Source of the DNA: an uncultured Paracoccaceae bacterium
GTDB taxonomy: Bacteria > Pseudomonadota > Alphaproteobacteria > Rhodobacterales > Rhodobacteraceae
Length of the DNA stretch: 6,120 nt
Direction of reading: 5' to 3'
Assembly: GCA_937916485.1 (NCBI GenBank)
Contig: CALFSV010000137.1
Location: 1 to 6,120, forward strand
A program made the translations under genes and the position numbers. Numbering within the stretch: the first letter of the stretch is position 1; every line of letters starts with the position of its first letter. This document shows positions 1 through 6,120 of this stretch, in pieces. Below the pieces are notes generated by a model. It was not told where the DNA came from and did not search any database. It worked only from the letters and a program-made list of their open reading frames with translations.

Positions 1-7
1 TGACCGA

Positions 8-2113
8 TTACTCCCGTCTGAGTCGGAGCAACGCGTCTACAGCAGTGGCGCGCCCGTCTGAGTCAAGGATGATCGGATTCACGTCGAGCTCCACCAAACT
101 GCTTCTGTGCTGTTCCGCAAATGCAGCGACAGCCTGGATCTGCGTCACAAGCGCGGTTCGCTCGGTATCGGACAGCCTTAGCTTGCCGCTGATCTTCAGG
201 CTGGCAAGCGCGTCCTCGATTTGCGTGTGACCCGCCGGGAGCAGCAACGTGGCATAATCCTTCAGCTCTTCAACCGCCGTCCCGCCGCGACCAATGACCA
301 AAGCATGCCCTAATCCCGGCTTGTAGCTGATGCCGACGATGAATTCGGCACGGGGGGACGCCACCATGCGTTCAATCAGAAAACACTCGGTTGACAGGGC
401 CGGATCGTAGGCTCTGACAGACATCCTGATTGCCTCAATCGCGTCTTCCAGCGCGGGTTTGCTGCTCACGTTCAGATGCACCGCGCCTGCGTGGTTTTTG
501 TGGGCCAGATCGGCGCTGAGAAGCTTGACCGCGAGCGGAAACCCGAGTGTTTCGGCCTCAGCAATCACTTGCCCAGCCGAACCCGTCACGCCCATAGGGG
601 TCGTCAGCCCCCAGCTTGCCAATGCTGTCTTTCCCTCTGCCTCGTCAAGTTGGATGACCGACCTGGGCTCGGGTGGGGGAGCAGACAGTTCCCGGTTTTC
701 AGGGTCCGCCAGAACCACGCGACGCAAGCTGTGGTATTTGCCTGCCGCTGCGATCGCCGCCAATGCGTCGTCCAGCCCCTGAAGGCAGATCAGGCCCGCC
801 TCGGTCAGTTGGCGGCGCAATTCCGGGGGCAACCCGTCGGGGAAGACGCTTGCGACCAAAACCGGTTGGGCGATCCGTGCATTCAGGCGGATCAGGCCTT
901 CGAGCGTTGGCCACCACACGTTCGCGACATCCTTCTGGCGGGGCCAGTCGATGAAATAGACCAAGAGGTCGACCTCATCGGTCATAAGATGGCCAAGGCC
1001 GACATCCGAGGTCTCGGACCGCGCCATGCTGGCCCAGGGCAGGTTCCAGTCGAGCGGGTTCAGCAGCGACACCAGATCGGGCACATCCTCGCGCAAGGCT
1101 TGCTGTGCTGCATCGCTTGGCGCGGGAAACTCCAGACCTGCGGCGCGGCCCTTTTCGCCGATCATCGCGGCATAGCCGCCGGAATTTGCGGCAGCAACCA
1201 CGCGGTTGCCTTTTGGCAGCTTGGGCGAGCCGAGAAGCTTCAGCGTCTCGACCAAGACCTTGGGCGACCCGGCCTCGACGATGCCGAGGCGGCGAAACAG
1301 CGCGCTCCACAGCTCGTTTGCAACCGCGAGGGTGCCCGAATGGCTGCGGGTCAGTTCGGAGCTTTCCTGCGTGCCGCCAGCCTTCAAAGCCACGATCGGA
1401 ACGCCCTTTAGGGTCGCGCGCAGGGCCGCACGGCTCAGCGCGGCGACATCGACGATCCCTTCCAGATAGAGGCCGATGGCGCGGACCCGCGGATCATCCA
1501 GCAGGGCTTCGATGAAATCGGCGACGTTCAGCACCGCCTGATTGCCCATGCTGATGACGTAGCCCAGCGGCAAAGCCTCTTCGACATTGGTGATCGAATA
1601 GGCGACATAGCCCGACTGGCTGATCAGAGCGACACCGTCACCACTGACCGGTTCGAACACGTTATCGCCGCCCCAGACCGCTGCGCGATCGAACATGTTC
1701 ATTAGCCCAAGGCAATTCGGGCCGACAAGTGCAAGATCTCCGGCCGCTTCAATCAGCCGAGCCTGTAACGCGGCCCCGTCCTCTCCCGTTTCGGCAAACT
1801 CGCCGACAATGGACACCGCCCCGCCCGCACCCATTGCGTTAAGTTCTGCCACTACGTCAATGGTGCGCTCACGCGATACGGCAATCAGGGTGGCATCCGG
1901 CGGTTCGGGCAGGTCGGCAAGGGTGGGCACGCATGGGATGCCTGCCAGTTCCTCGTATTTCGGATGCACCACCCAGATGTCCCCGGCAAAGCCGGATTTT
2001 CGGGTGGCGTTGATACAGTCCTCGACCGCCTTGCCACCGACAAAAGCGATGTGGCGCGGTTTCAGGAGCCGTTTCAGGTTTTCGCGGCGAGCGCTGGAGG
2101 CAGTGTCTTTCAT
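8..2113 (-). CDS. NDP(ADP)-forming acyl-CoA synthetase (acetate--CoA ligase family), 701 aa
   Basis: This enzyme probably forms an acyl-CoA from a carboxylic acid, CoA and ATP, releasing ADP and phosphate through a phosphohistidine; it should be cytosolic. The order is CoA-binding Rossmann domain (about 15-140, with GPNCLG at 131-136), two succinyl-CoA-ligase-like flavodoxin domains (about 155-290 and 300-460, with SQSGYV at 165-170), and a C-terminal ATP-grasp domain (about 485-698, with AVK at 528-530, HK at 538-539 and DVNPI at 677-681). His258 in SHSGTLA aligns with the family's phosphorylated histidine. Full fused alpha-beta length suggests it is intact. The start overlaps the upstream stop as ATGA, with GGAG 8 nt upstream (2122-2125), so translation is probably coupled to the DmdA-like gene. 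Unusual points are NPLDW at 352-356 where most relatives have NPVD/NPID plus a non-aromatic residue, and further Trp at 360, 390, 400 and 401. The acid used is unknown; family assignment is firm, substrate is not. A DddX-like (DMSP-CoA) activity is one possibility. Confidence 0.93.
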   Translation of the reverse strand: MKDTASSARRENLKRLLKPRHIAFVGGKAVEDCINATRKSGFAGDIWVVHPKYEELAGIPCVPTLADLPEPPDATLIAVSRERTIDVVAELNAMGAGGAVSIVGEFAETGEDGAALQARLIEAAGDLALVGPNCLGLMNMFDRAAVWGGDNVFEPVSGDGVALISQSGYVAYSITNVEEALPLGYVISMGNQAVLNVADFIEALLDDPRVRAIGLYLEGIVDVAALSRAALRATLKGVPIVALKAGGTQESSELTRSHSGTLAVANELWSALFRRLGIVEAGSPKVLVETLKLLGSPKLPKGNRVVAAANSGGYAAMIGEKGRAAGLEFPAPSDAAQQALREDVPDLVSLLNPLDWNLPWASMARSETSDVGLGHLMTDEVDLLVYFIDWPRQKDVANVWWPTLEGLIRLNARIAQPVLVASVFPDGLPPELRRQLTEAGLICLQGLDDALAAIAAAGKYHSLRRVVLADPENRELSAPPPEPRSVIQLDEAEGKTALASWGLTTPMGVTGSAGQVIAEAETLGFPLAVKLLSADLAHKNHAGAVHLNVSSKPALEDAIEAIRMSVRAYDPALSTECFLIERMVASPRAEFIVGISYKPGLGHALVIGRGGTAVEELKDYATLLLPAGHTQIEDALASLKISGKLRLSDTERTALVTQIQAVAAFAEQHRSSLVELDVNPIILDSDGRATAVDALLRLRRE

Positions 2114-3258
2114 CCCTTGAACTCCATGATCTCAAGGCCCCGGGGGATGCGTTTGTCAGGGTCAAAGAACGGCAGTGCATGCAGGGTCAGCGGATGTTCA
2201 GTCCCGTCTCGGCCCTTCACGGTATACGCATTGGCCGCCATGGCCTCGGGCGTGTCGAAGAGGACATAGCCGATCCCCATGCCCAGGGTTGGCGATGGCT
2301 CGAAGGCTTTCACACGGCCGACCACCTGGCCATCCGTCAGGACAGGCGATCCCCATTTGATGTCTCTCGCCTCGGTCATGAAGCCAGAGAACCGATGCTT
2401 TCGGTCAGCGCTTAGCAAGGCGTCCCGCCCGACGAAGTCATGATCGAAGTCGACAAACCCGCCCAGCCCCAGATCGAACGGCGTTGTGTCCCACCCCATG
2501 TCGGTGCCGTAATTCATGATCCCCGCCTCGATCCGGCGCGGGTTCATGGCATAGGTCGACAGGATCTCCATCCCATGTGGTGCGCCTGCCGCCATCAGGT
2601 GAGACCAAAGCGCCATGCCGTCGACATGCGGATCCATGTTGTAGACTTCGAAGCCCAGTTCGGCGGTCCATCCCGTCCGGCTGATCAGGACGGGCTGACC
2701 GCCCATGGTGACCTGACGCGCGTGGTAATATTTGAACCCGTCCGGGGCCCCGCCATCGACGCAGGCATCCAGTATCTCAAGGCTGGTCGGCCCTTGTATC
2801 TGGATCGCCCAGGCACCCGGATCGCGAATTTCAACGTCATGGCCGGGGCGCAGGGCCTGAAGCCATGTGAACACGTCGCGGTCCGCATGGACATACCAGA
2901 ACCTGTCGTCCGCCAGCCGGAACACCACGCCATCGCATGCAATGCCGCCGCCATGATGACACATCAAGCCGTACCGCCCCCGGTCTACGGCCATGGTGCT
3001 GACAGGCCGCGTGAACACATGGTCAAGGAACGCCGCCGCATCCGGCCCCCGGATTTCCAGCGGGACCTCCGGCACATCGAAAATGCCCGCCTTGGTGCGC
3101 AAAACCCGGTATTCATCGACGATTGGCCGTTCAAAGGTGACGGGCGTCAGACGCCCTTCGTGGTCACCATAAGCGGTGGTGATCTCGCGCGTCGCCTTGA
3201 ACCATGGCGAACGAGCACAGCTAGAGATCATGGGCAATACCATTCCGGACATATCCAT
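2110..3258 (-). CDS. GcvT-family, DmdA-like tetrahydrofolate-dependent methyl/aminomethyltransferase, 382 aa
   Basis: Members of this fold move a one-carbon unit from a substrate to tetrahydrofolate. GcvT does so in glycine cleavage; DmdA demethylates DMSP. Visible family marks are IQIQGPTS (152-159), SRTGWTAELGFEVY (193-206, the GcvT 'SRTGYTGE-GFE' folate-site region), RRIEAGIMNYGTDM (241-254), and a C-terminal barrel domain from about 285 with GSPV (303-306). Several stretches look closer to DmdA than to GcvT: an N-terminal extension with R-SP followed by a TAY and LTPVTFE run, FWYVHADRD (120-128), and YYHARQ before the SRTG block. Where GcvT has GGILDD this protein has GGIACD (104-109), keeping only the second Asp; DmdA also lacks the first. 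There are no other glycine-cleavage genes (gcvH, gcvP) beside it, which argues against a housekeeping GcvT. The true start may be Met3 at 3252 (see the Shine-Dalgarno entry). Alternatives are a demethylase for another betaine or methoxy acid. Family is sure, substrate unproven. Confidence 0.88.
   Translation of the reverse strand: MDMSGMVLPMISSCARSPWFKATREITTAYGDHEGRLTPVTFERPIVDEYRVLRTKAGIFDVPEVPLEIRGPDAAAFLDHVFTRPVSTMAVDRGRYGLMCHHGGGIACDGVVFRLADDRFWYVHADRDVFTWLQALRPGHDVEIRDPGAWAIQIQGPTSLEILDACVDGGAPDGFKYYHARQVTMGGQPVLISRTGWTAELGFEVYNMDPHVDGMALWSHLMAAGAPHGMEILSTYAMNPRRIEAGIMNYGTDMGWDTTPFDLGLGGFVDFDHDFVGRDALLSADRKHRFSGFMTEARDIKWGSPVLTDGQVVGRVKAFEPSPTLGMGIGYVLFDTPEAMAANAYTVKGRDGTEHPLTLHALPFFDPDKRIPRGLEIMEFKG
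2122..2125 (-). promoter_or_regulatory. Shine-Dalgarno GGAG for the acyl-CoA synthetase, inside the preceding gene
   Basis: On the minus strand GGAG ends 8 nt before the ATG at 2113, inside the last codons of the DmdA-like gene. Its stop codon TGA overlaps the start as ATGA. This is the usual layout for coupled translation and supports equal production of the two proteins. Confidence 0.6.
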
Positions 3259-3260
3259 GG

Positions 3261-3266
3261 CTCCTT
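3261..3266 (-). promoter_or_regulatory. Shine-Dalgarno AAGGAG that favours Met3 as start of the DmdA-like gene
   Basis: Read on the minus strand, AAGGAG lies only 2 nt before the longest-frame ATG (3258) but 8 nt before the second in-frame ATG at 3252, since the sequence runs ATGGATATG. Eight nucleotides is the usual spacing, so translation probably starts at 3252 and the protein is 380 rather than 382 residues. The element sits in the 27-bp gap after the dehydrogenase stop, so the gene can be translated independently while sharing the transcript. Confidence 0.6.
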
Positions 3267-3285
3267 TCGGTCTTGGGTGAGTGGA

Positions 3286-4935
3286 TCAGCCCGGCAGGGC
3301 GCGGCTGATGATGGCGTCAAGGTCGAGCCCCTTGGGCAGGGTCCCGAACGCCCCGCGATAGCGTGGGGCAAGGCGGCTGGCGCAGAAGGCATCGGCAACG
3401 GGGCTGTCGCCGTGGCGGGTCAGCAGCGCCGCTTGCAAGGTCAGGGCCATCATCTCGGTCACCATGCGCATTCGGGCTTCCAGCCCCTCCGGGTCGGCCA
3501 GTTCATCGCGCAGATCGTCGATTGCCCGGTCAAGATTGGGATGGTTTCCGCGCGCCTTCTCCAGTTCCGCCATCACGGCGGGGATCGCCTCGGCCTCGCG
3601 CCCCATGGCCCGCAGCACGTCGAGCCCCATCACATTGCCCGACCCTTCCCAGATCGAGTTGAGCGGCGCTTCGCGGTAAAGCCGGGGCATGATGCTCTCT
3701 TCGACATAGCCCGGGCCGCCATGGCATTCGAGCGCCTCGACCACCAGGCTCGGGCAGCGTTTGGTGTTCCAGTATTTCGCGACTGCCGTGCCAATGCGGG
3801 CCAGCGCCGCCTCGGCCGGGTCATCCATGCGGTCCATCGCCTGCGCCACGCGCAGCCCGAGCGCCAGCGCGGCCTCGACCTCAACCGCCATGTCGGCCAG
3901 AACATTCTGCATCAGCGGCTGTTGGATCAGGCGTTTCTGAAAGGCCGAGCGGTGCGATGTATGATGCAACGCCTGCACCAAAGCCTGCCGCATGATTCCG
4001 GCCGAGGACATGGCACAATACAGCCGGTTGCCAGTGACCATCTCAATGATCGTGCGGATGCCACGGCCTTCCTCGCCGACCATCACACCGTATGTGTCCT
4101 GAAACTCCATTTCGGTCGACGCGTTGGAGTGATTGCCCAGTTTGTCTTTCATCCGCTGGATAAACAGAGTGTTGCGCGTGCCATCGGGTCGCCATCGGGG
4201 CACGAGGAAGCAGGAAATTCCCATAACTTCGGTATTGGCCAGTACCAGAAATGCATCACACATCGGGGCCGAGCAGAAGAATTTGTGCCCGGTCAGCAGG
4301 TAGCCGTCACCGATCGGTCGGGCCACTGTCGAATTGGCGCGCACATCCGACCCGCCCTGTTTCTCGGTCATGAACATGCCGATCATGGCGCCGGTCTTTT
4401 CAGCCGCCGGAATGTCGCGCCTGTCATATTGCGTTGACAGAAGGCGCGGCATCCATTCCTCCGCCAAATACGGTGCCATGCGAAGCGACGGCACAACGGA
4501 ATAGGTCATCGCCATCGGACACATCACGCCGCCCTCGGGCTGGCTGAACATATAGGTTAGAACAGACTGGCCTACATGTCCTGCATTGTCCTCGTTATGC
4601 CAGGCGAAATTATGCACCTTATTGGAAATCGCGAGATGCATCAGGTCATGATAAGCGGGATGAAACTCTACCGCGTTGATCCGCATGCCATAGCGATCAA
4701 AGGCGCGCAATTCCGGCCCATGTCGGTTGGCTTGGTTCGCTTTCTCAAAGGTCTCATCCAGCCCGGTGAGATGTCCGACATGGGCAAAATGCCCGGCATG
4801 ACCGGCCCCGCCCATGTGAGATGCCCAGTGTCTCAGCGCACGATCATTCCCCCACAGGTCCTGATCGCCCATGTGGGGCGGCATGTTGATGACTTGGTGG
4901 GTCGGCAAATGCGAAATCGGATCGCGTGGTGTCAT
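3286..4935 (-). CDS. AidB-like acyl-CoA dehydrogenase (FAD), 549 aa
   Basis: A flavoenzyme of the acyl-CoA dehydrogenase superfamily, AidB branch: its length (E. coli AidB is about 541 aa) and collinear motifs fit throughout. These are THQVINMPP at the N-terminus (12-20), FHPAYHDLMH (91-100), KVHNFAW (106-112), CPMAMTYS (139-146), MTEKQGGSDV (189-198), GHKFFCS (216-222), KDKLGNHSNAS (263-273), LIQQPLMQ (336-343), HGGPGYVEES (405-414) and NSIWEGSGN (426-434). Glu430 in WEGS sits where the medium-chain type catalytic glutamate lies, so a dehydrogenase activity is possible; AidB itself binds DNA and has only weak dehydrogenase activity. As the first gene of an operon with a CoA ligase, a metabolic role is more likely than alkylation defence. 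The N-terminal region is very rich in histidine, including H-x-x-H repeats at 46-55. The start has GGAG 7 nt upstream (4943-4946) and its beginning matches the family. The acyl-CoA substrate is not identifiable. Confidence 0.92.
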   Translation of the reverse strand: MTPRDPISHLPTHQVINMPPHMGDQDLWGNDRALRHWASHMGGAGHAGHFAHVGHLTGLDETFEKANQANRHGPELRAFDRYGMRINAVEFHPAYHDLMHLAISNKVHNFAWHNEDNAGHVGQSVLTYMFSQPEGGVMCPMAMTYSVVPSLRMAPYLAEEWMPRLLSTQYDRRDIPAAEKTGAMIGMFMTEKQGGSDVRANSTVARPIGDGYLLTGHKFFCSAPMCDAFLVLANTEVMGISCFLVPRWRPDGTRNTLFIQRMKDKLGNHSNASTEMEFQDTYGVMVGEEGRGIRTIIEMVTGNRLYCAMSSAGIMRQALVQALHHTSHRSAFQKRLIQQPLMQNVLADMAVEVEAALALGLRVAQAMDRMDDPAEAALARIGTAVAKYWNTKRCPSLVVEALECHGGPGYVEESIMPRLYREAPLNSIWEGSGNVMGLDVLRAMGREAEAIPAVMAELEKARGNHPNLDRAIDDLRDELADPEGLEARMRMVTEMMALTLQAALLTRHGDSPVADAFCASRLAPRYRGAFGTLPKGLDLDAIISRALPG

Positions 4936-4940
4936 GATGT

Positions 4941-4958
4941 CTCTCCCTGCAGTGAGAG
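4941..4958. promoter_or_regulatory. 18-bp near-perfect palindrome covering the operon's ribosome binding site
   Basis: The 18 bases CTCTCCCTGCAGTGAGAG pair at 8 of 9 symmetric positions, with one mismatch (4946/4953), around a central CTGCAG. On the minus strand it reads CTCTCACTGCAGGGAGAG, so its right arm contains the GGAG Shine-Dalgarno (4943-4946), 7 nt before the ATG at 4935. As DNA it could be an operator for the divergent LysR protein or another dimeric regulator; as mRNA its two arms could pair and hide the ribosome binding site. The palindrome is read directly; both roles are inference. Confidence 0.5.
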
Positions 4959-4994
4959 TAGATGTCCAAACCGGTCAGCGGCAAACCCAATTTC

Positions 4995-5016
4995 TTGATC
5001 TCTGTGTTCAGCTCAA
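4995..5016. promoter_or_regulatory. Candidate LysR operator: imperfect inverted repeat TTGAnCT-N8-AGnTCAA
   Basis: The 22 bases from TTGA (4995-4998) to TCAA (5013-5016) match their own reverse complement at 6 of 7 arm positions on each side, separated by 8 unpaired bases. The site ends 12 bp before the regulator's ATG and about 60 bp upstream of the operon's ATG. This is where a LysR recognition site would allow both autoregulation and activation of the divergent operon. A T-N11-A spacing occurs at 5003 to 5015. On the minus strand the right arm begins TTGAGC, a possible -35 element for the operon. No strong -10 was found, so promoter positions stay open. Confidence 0.4.
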
Positions 5017-5028
5017 TTAAACAGAATC

Positions 5029-5898
5029 ATGCGATTTCGATCCTTTGACAGCCTCAACATATTTCGCACCGTTGCCGAGCGAATGAGCTTCACGGCGGCA
5101 GGGGATGCCTTGAACATGTCCAAGGGCGCGGTGAGCTACCAGATCGCAAAGCTGGAGGACGAATTGGGCGTGCGCCTGTTCGAGCGCCGCCACACTCATA
5201 TCCGCCTGACGGCGGAAGGCACGCGCCTGAAAGACGCAGCGGCACGGCACCTGAGCCATATCGAGACCGTGATGGACGAGATAAGATCAACCGTTGAAGA
5301 ACCACTGTGCGTGGGCGCCCACAGCTGGTTCATCGCGCGGTGGCTCGGCCCGAGGCTGTCCGACTTCACCCGCGCCAATCCCGACATTTCGCTCAAGGTC
5401 GAACCGATCAATACCAGGGCCGATCTGCAGAACCGCGCTCTCGATCTGTCGATCTTCTGGTGCGATCCTTCGGCCGAGGACATGGACGTTGAAGTGCTGT
5501 TCAAATCCAACACCAGGCCTTTGGCCAGCCCGGAAACCGCAGCCCGCGTCGAAGCACTTGGCCTTGAAAATGCCGTTCGGGAAATCCCCCTCTTGCCGGA
5601 TGCATCCGGCATGGCAGCCTGGCGCGACTGGCATGACATCGCGGGACTGACATTCGCGCCGAGAAAGAACGCACTTTCGCTGCCGGACGCCAACAGCCGC
5701 CTTCAGGCGGTCATTGCTGGAAATGGATTGGGGATGCAGGATGCGTTTGCAGAGCCAGAGATCGAAAGCGGTCATCTCGTCTGGATCTCGGATCTTGCGC
5801 TGACAAACTTCGCTTACTGTATCTCGCTGCCAACAAAGGGGAACATTTCGGCAGCCGCAGAACTCTTCAGAGACTGGATAAGGGCGCAGGACTTTTGA
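5029..5898 (+). CDS. LysR-family transcriptional regulator (GcvA-like), 289 aa
   Basis: A cytosolic DNA-binding regulator that probably senses a small ligand and controls the divergent operon. The winged helix-turn-helix lies at about 5-65, with FDSLNIFRTVAE, SFTAAGDALNMS (20-31), AVSYQIAKLEDELGVRLFER (34-53) and a wing ending LTAEG (60-64). A linker helix runs to about 90, followed by a periplasmic-binding-protein-like effector domain (about 92-289) with a GNGLGMQDAF turn (231-240) typical of the GcvA-like group. The length is slightly short for a LysR protein but all parts are present. The start at 5029 puts the family N-terminus at the expected distance from the HTH; no good Shine-Dalgarno is visible (upstream is AT-rich ATTAAACAGAATC), so translation may be weak or leaderless. 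Divergent placement against a catabolic operon is the classic LysR arrangement, and autoregulation is likely. The ligand is unknown, perhaps the pathway substrate or its CoA ester. Confidence 0.95.
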   Translation: MRFRSFDSLNIFRTVAERMSFTAAGDALNMSKGAVSYQIAKLEDELGVRLFERRHTHIRLTAEGTRLKDAAARHLSHIETVMDEIRSTVEEPLCVGAHSWFIARWLGPRLSDFTRANPDISLKVEPINTRADLQNRALDLSIFWCDPSAEDMDVEVLFKSNTRPLASPETAARVEALGLENAVREIPLLPDASGMAAWRDWHDIAGLTFAPRKNALSLPDANSRLQAVIAGNGLGMQDAFAEPEIESGHLVWISDLALTNFAYCISLPTKGNISAAAELFRDWIRAQDF

Positions 5899-6120
5899 AA
5901 CCTGAATGAATGCCATGGCTGAGAAAACTCCGAGAGTTTAATCCCTGTCGGACCAGGTATGGCACTACGAAAGCAGTCGTCGGATCACTTTGCAGAAAAA
6001 CAAACCTCGCGAATGACCGGTCTGACGACATCCGCCGCGCCCCAACGATATGAGTACTGCAAATGCAAGCAAATGCCGCGTTAGCACTAGCTGCATCTGC
6101 ATAAGGCGGCTTTGTCCGCA
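5899..6120. other. Intergenic region downstream of the regulator, no convincing gene
   Basis: These 222 bp contain no ORF with a ribosome binding site or recognisable product. Besides the hairpin at 5925-5939, there is a direct repeat GCAAATGC at 6059-6066 and 6069-6076 (10 bp apart, one helical turn), and a short stem GCGG/CCGC at 6106-6109 and 6116-6119 with a 6-nt loop. Local base composition is more A/T-rich than the genes. The area may hold the promoter of a gene lying beyond the window, which cannot be judged here. Confidence 0.5.
5925..5939 (+). terminator. Small perfect hairpin 27 bp after the regulator, possible weak terminator
   Basis: AAACTC (5925-5930) and GAGTTT (5934-5939) are perfect complements around a CGA loop. 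The stem is only 6 bp, is A/T-rich at its base, and is not followed by a run of T (AATCCC comes next). It may help end the lysR transcript, or may be a chance palindrome or a protein site. Confidence 0.25.

Noticed and set aside
476..1411. 311-codon + strand frame opposite the acyl-CoA synthetase
   Set aside because: It is antisense to a gene with conserved motifs along its full length, and the product is low in hydrophobic order with no known motif.
2110..3258. Reading the methyltransferase as housekeeping glycine-cleavage GcvT
   Set aside because: gcvH and gcvP are not adjacent, the first Asp of the GGILDD motif is changed, and the N-terminal part looks DmdA-like. The family remains GcvT in the broad sense.
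2440..4437. Very long open frame on the + strand (665 codons) opposite two genes
   Set aside because: It is antisense to the DmdA-like and dehydrogenase genes, which have clear family motifs. Its product is full of His/Arg/Pro/Gln with no recognisable domain, and such frames are common opposite GC-rich genes.
5287..5916. 209-codon minus-strand frame opposite lysR
   Set aside because: It is a mirror of the LysR effector domain with no family resemblance; the + strand gene explains the region.
5965..6102. 45-aa minus-strand small ORF with a hydrophobic stretch followed by Cys, resembling a lipoprotein signal
   Set aside because: There is no Shine-Dalgarno before the ATG, the residues before Cys (RGG) fit a lipobox poorly, and the remainder is Arg-rich and unstructured. 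Chance is the simplest explanation.
6105..6120. GGCGGCTTTGTCCGC at the window edge as an insertion-sequence end
   Set aside because: It only loosely resembles IS termini, there is no transposase and no partner inverted repeat in the window, and the stem is 4 bp.
1..6120. CRISPR array, tRNA, rRNA or riboswitch
   Set aside because: No regularly spaced repeats, cloverleaf or known aptamer-like sequence was seen in the gaps. The gaps total only about 340 bp.

Overview
The window holds four complete protein genes in a G+C-rich sequence (about 60% by eye) with short intergenic gaps, overlapping stop/start codons and GC-ending codons. The protein families and style fit an alphaproteobacterium, most likely a Rhodobacteraceae (Roseobacter-type) genome. 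This taxonomic call is an inference; no rRNA or other marker gene is present.

Layout: three genes read leftwards as one probable operon, in the transcription order AidB-like acyl-CoA dehydrogenase (4935 to 3286), GcvT/DmdA-like tetrahydrofolate-dependent methyltransferase (3258 to 2110), and NDP(ADP)-forming acyl-CoA synthetase (2113 to 8). The first two are 27 bp apart and the last two overlap in an ATGA. A LysR-family regulator (5029 to 5898) is transcribed divergently across a 93-bp gap. That gap carries two dyads: an 18-bp near-perfect palindrome that contains the ribosome binding site of the operon's first gene, and a 22-bp imperfect inverted repeat just upstream of the regulator. The last 222 bp (5899-6120) hold no convincing gene, only a small hairpin and short repeats.

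How the genes may work together: a one-carbon (methyl) transferase to folate, a CoA ligase and an acyl-CoA dehydrogenase are the same three chemical steps as DmdA, DmdB and DmdC in DMSP demethylation. Here the ligase is of the ADP-forming superfamily rather than AMP-forming DmdB, and the dehydrogenase is AidB-like rather than DmdC-like. The best hypothesis is an inducible, LysR-controlled pathway that demethylates a methylated (sulfonium, quaternary amine or methoxy) carboxylate, activates it with CoA and oxidises it. The substrate cannot be read from the sequence. No hydratase or transporter is visible, so any such functions must lie outside the window.
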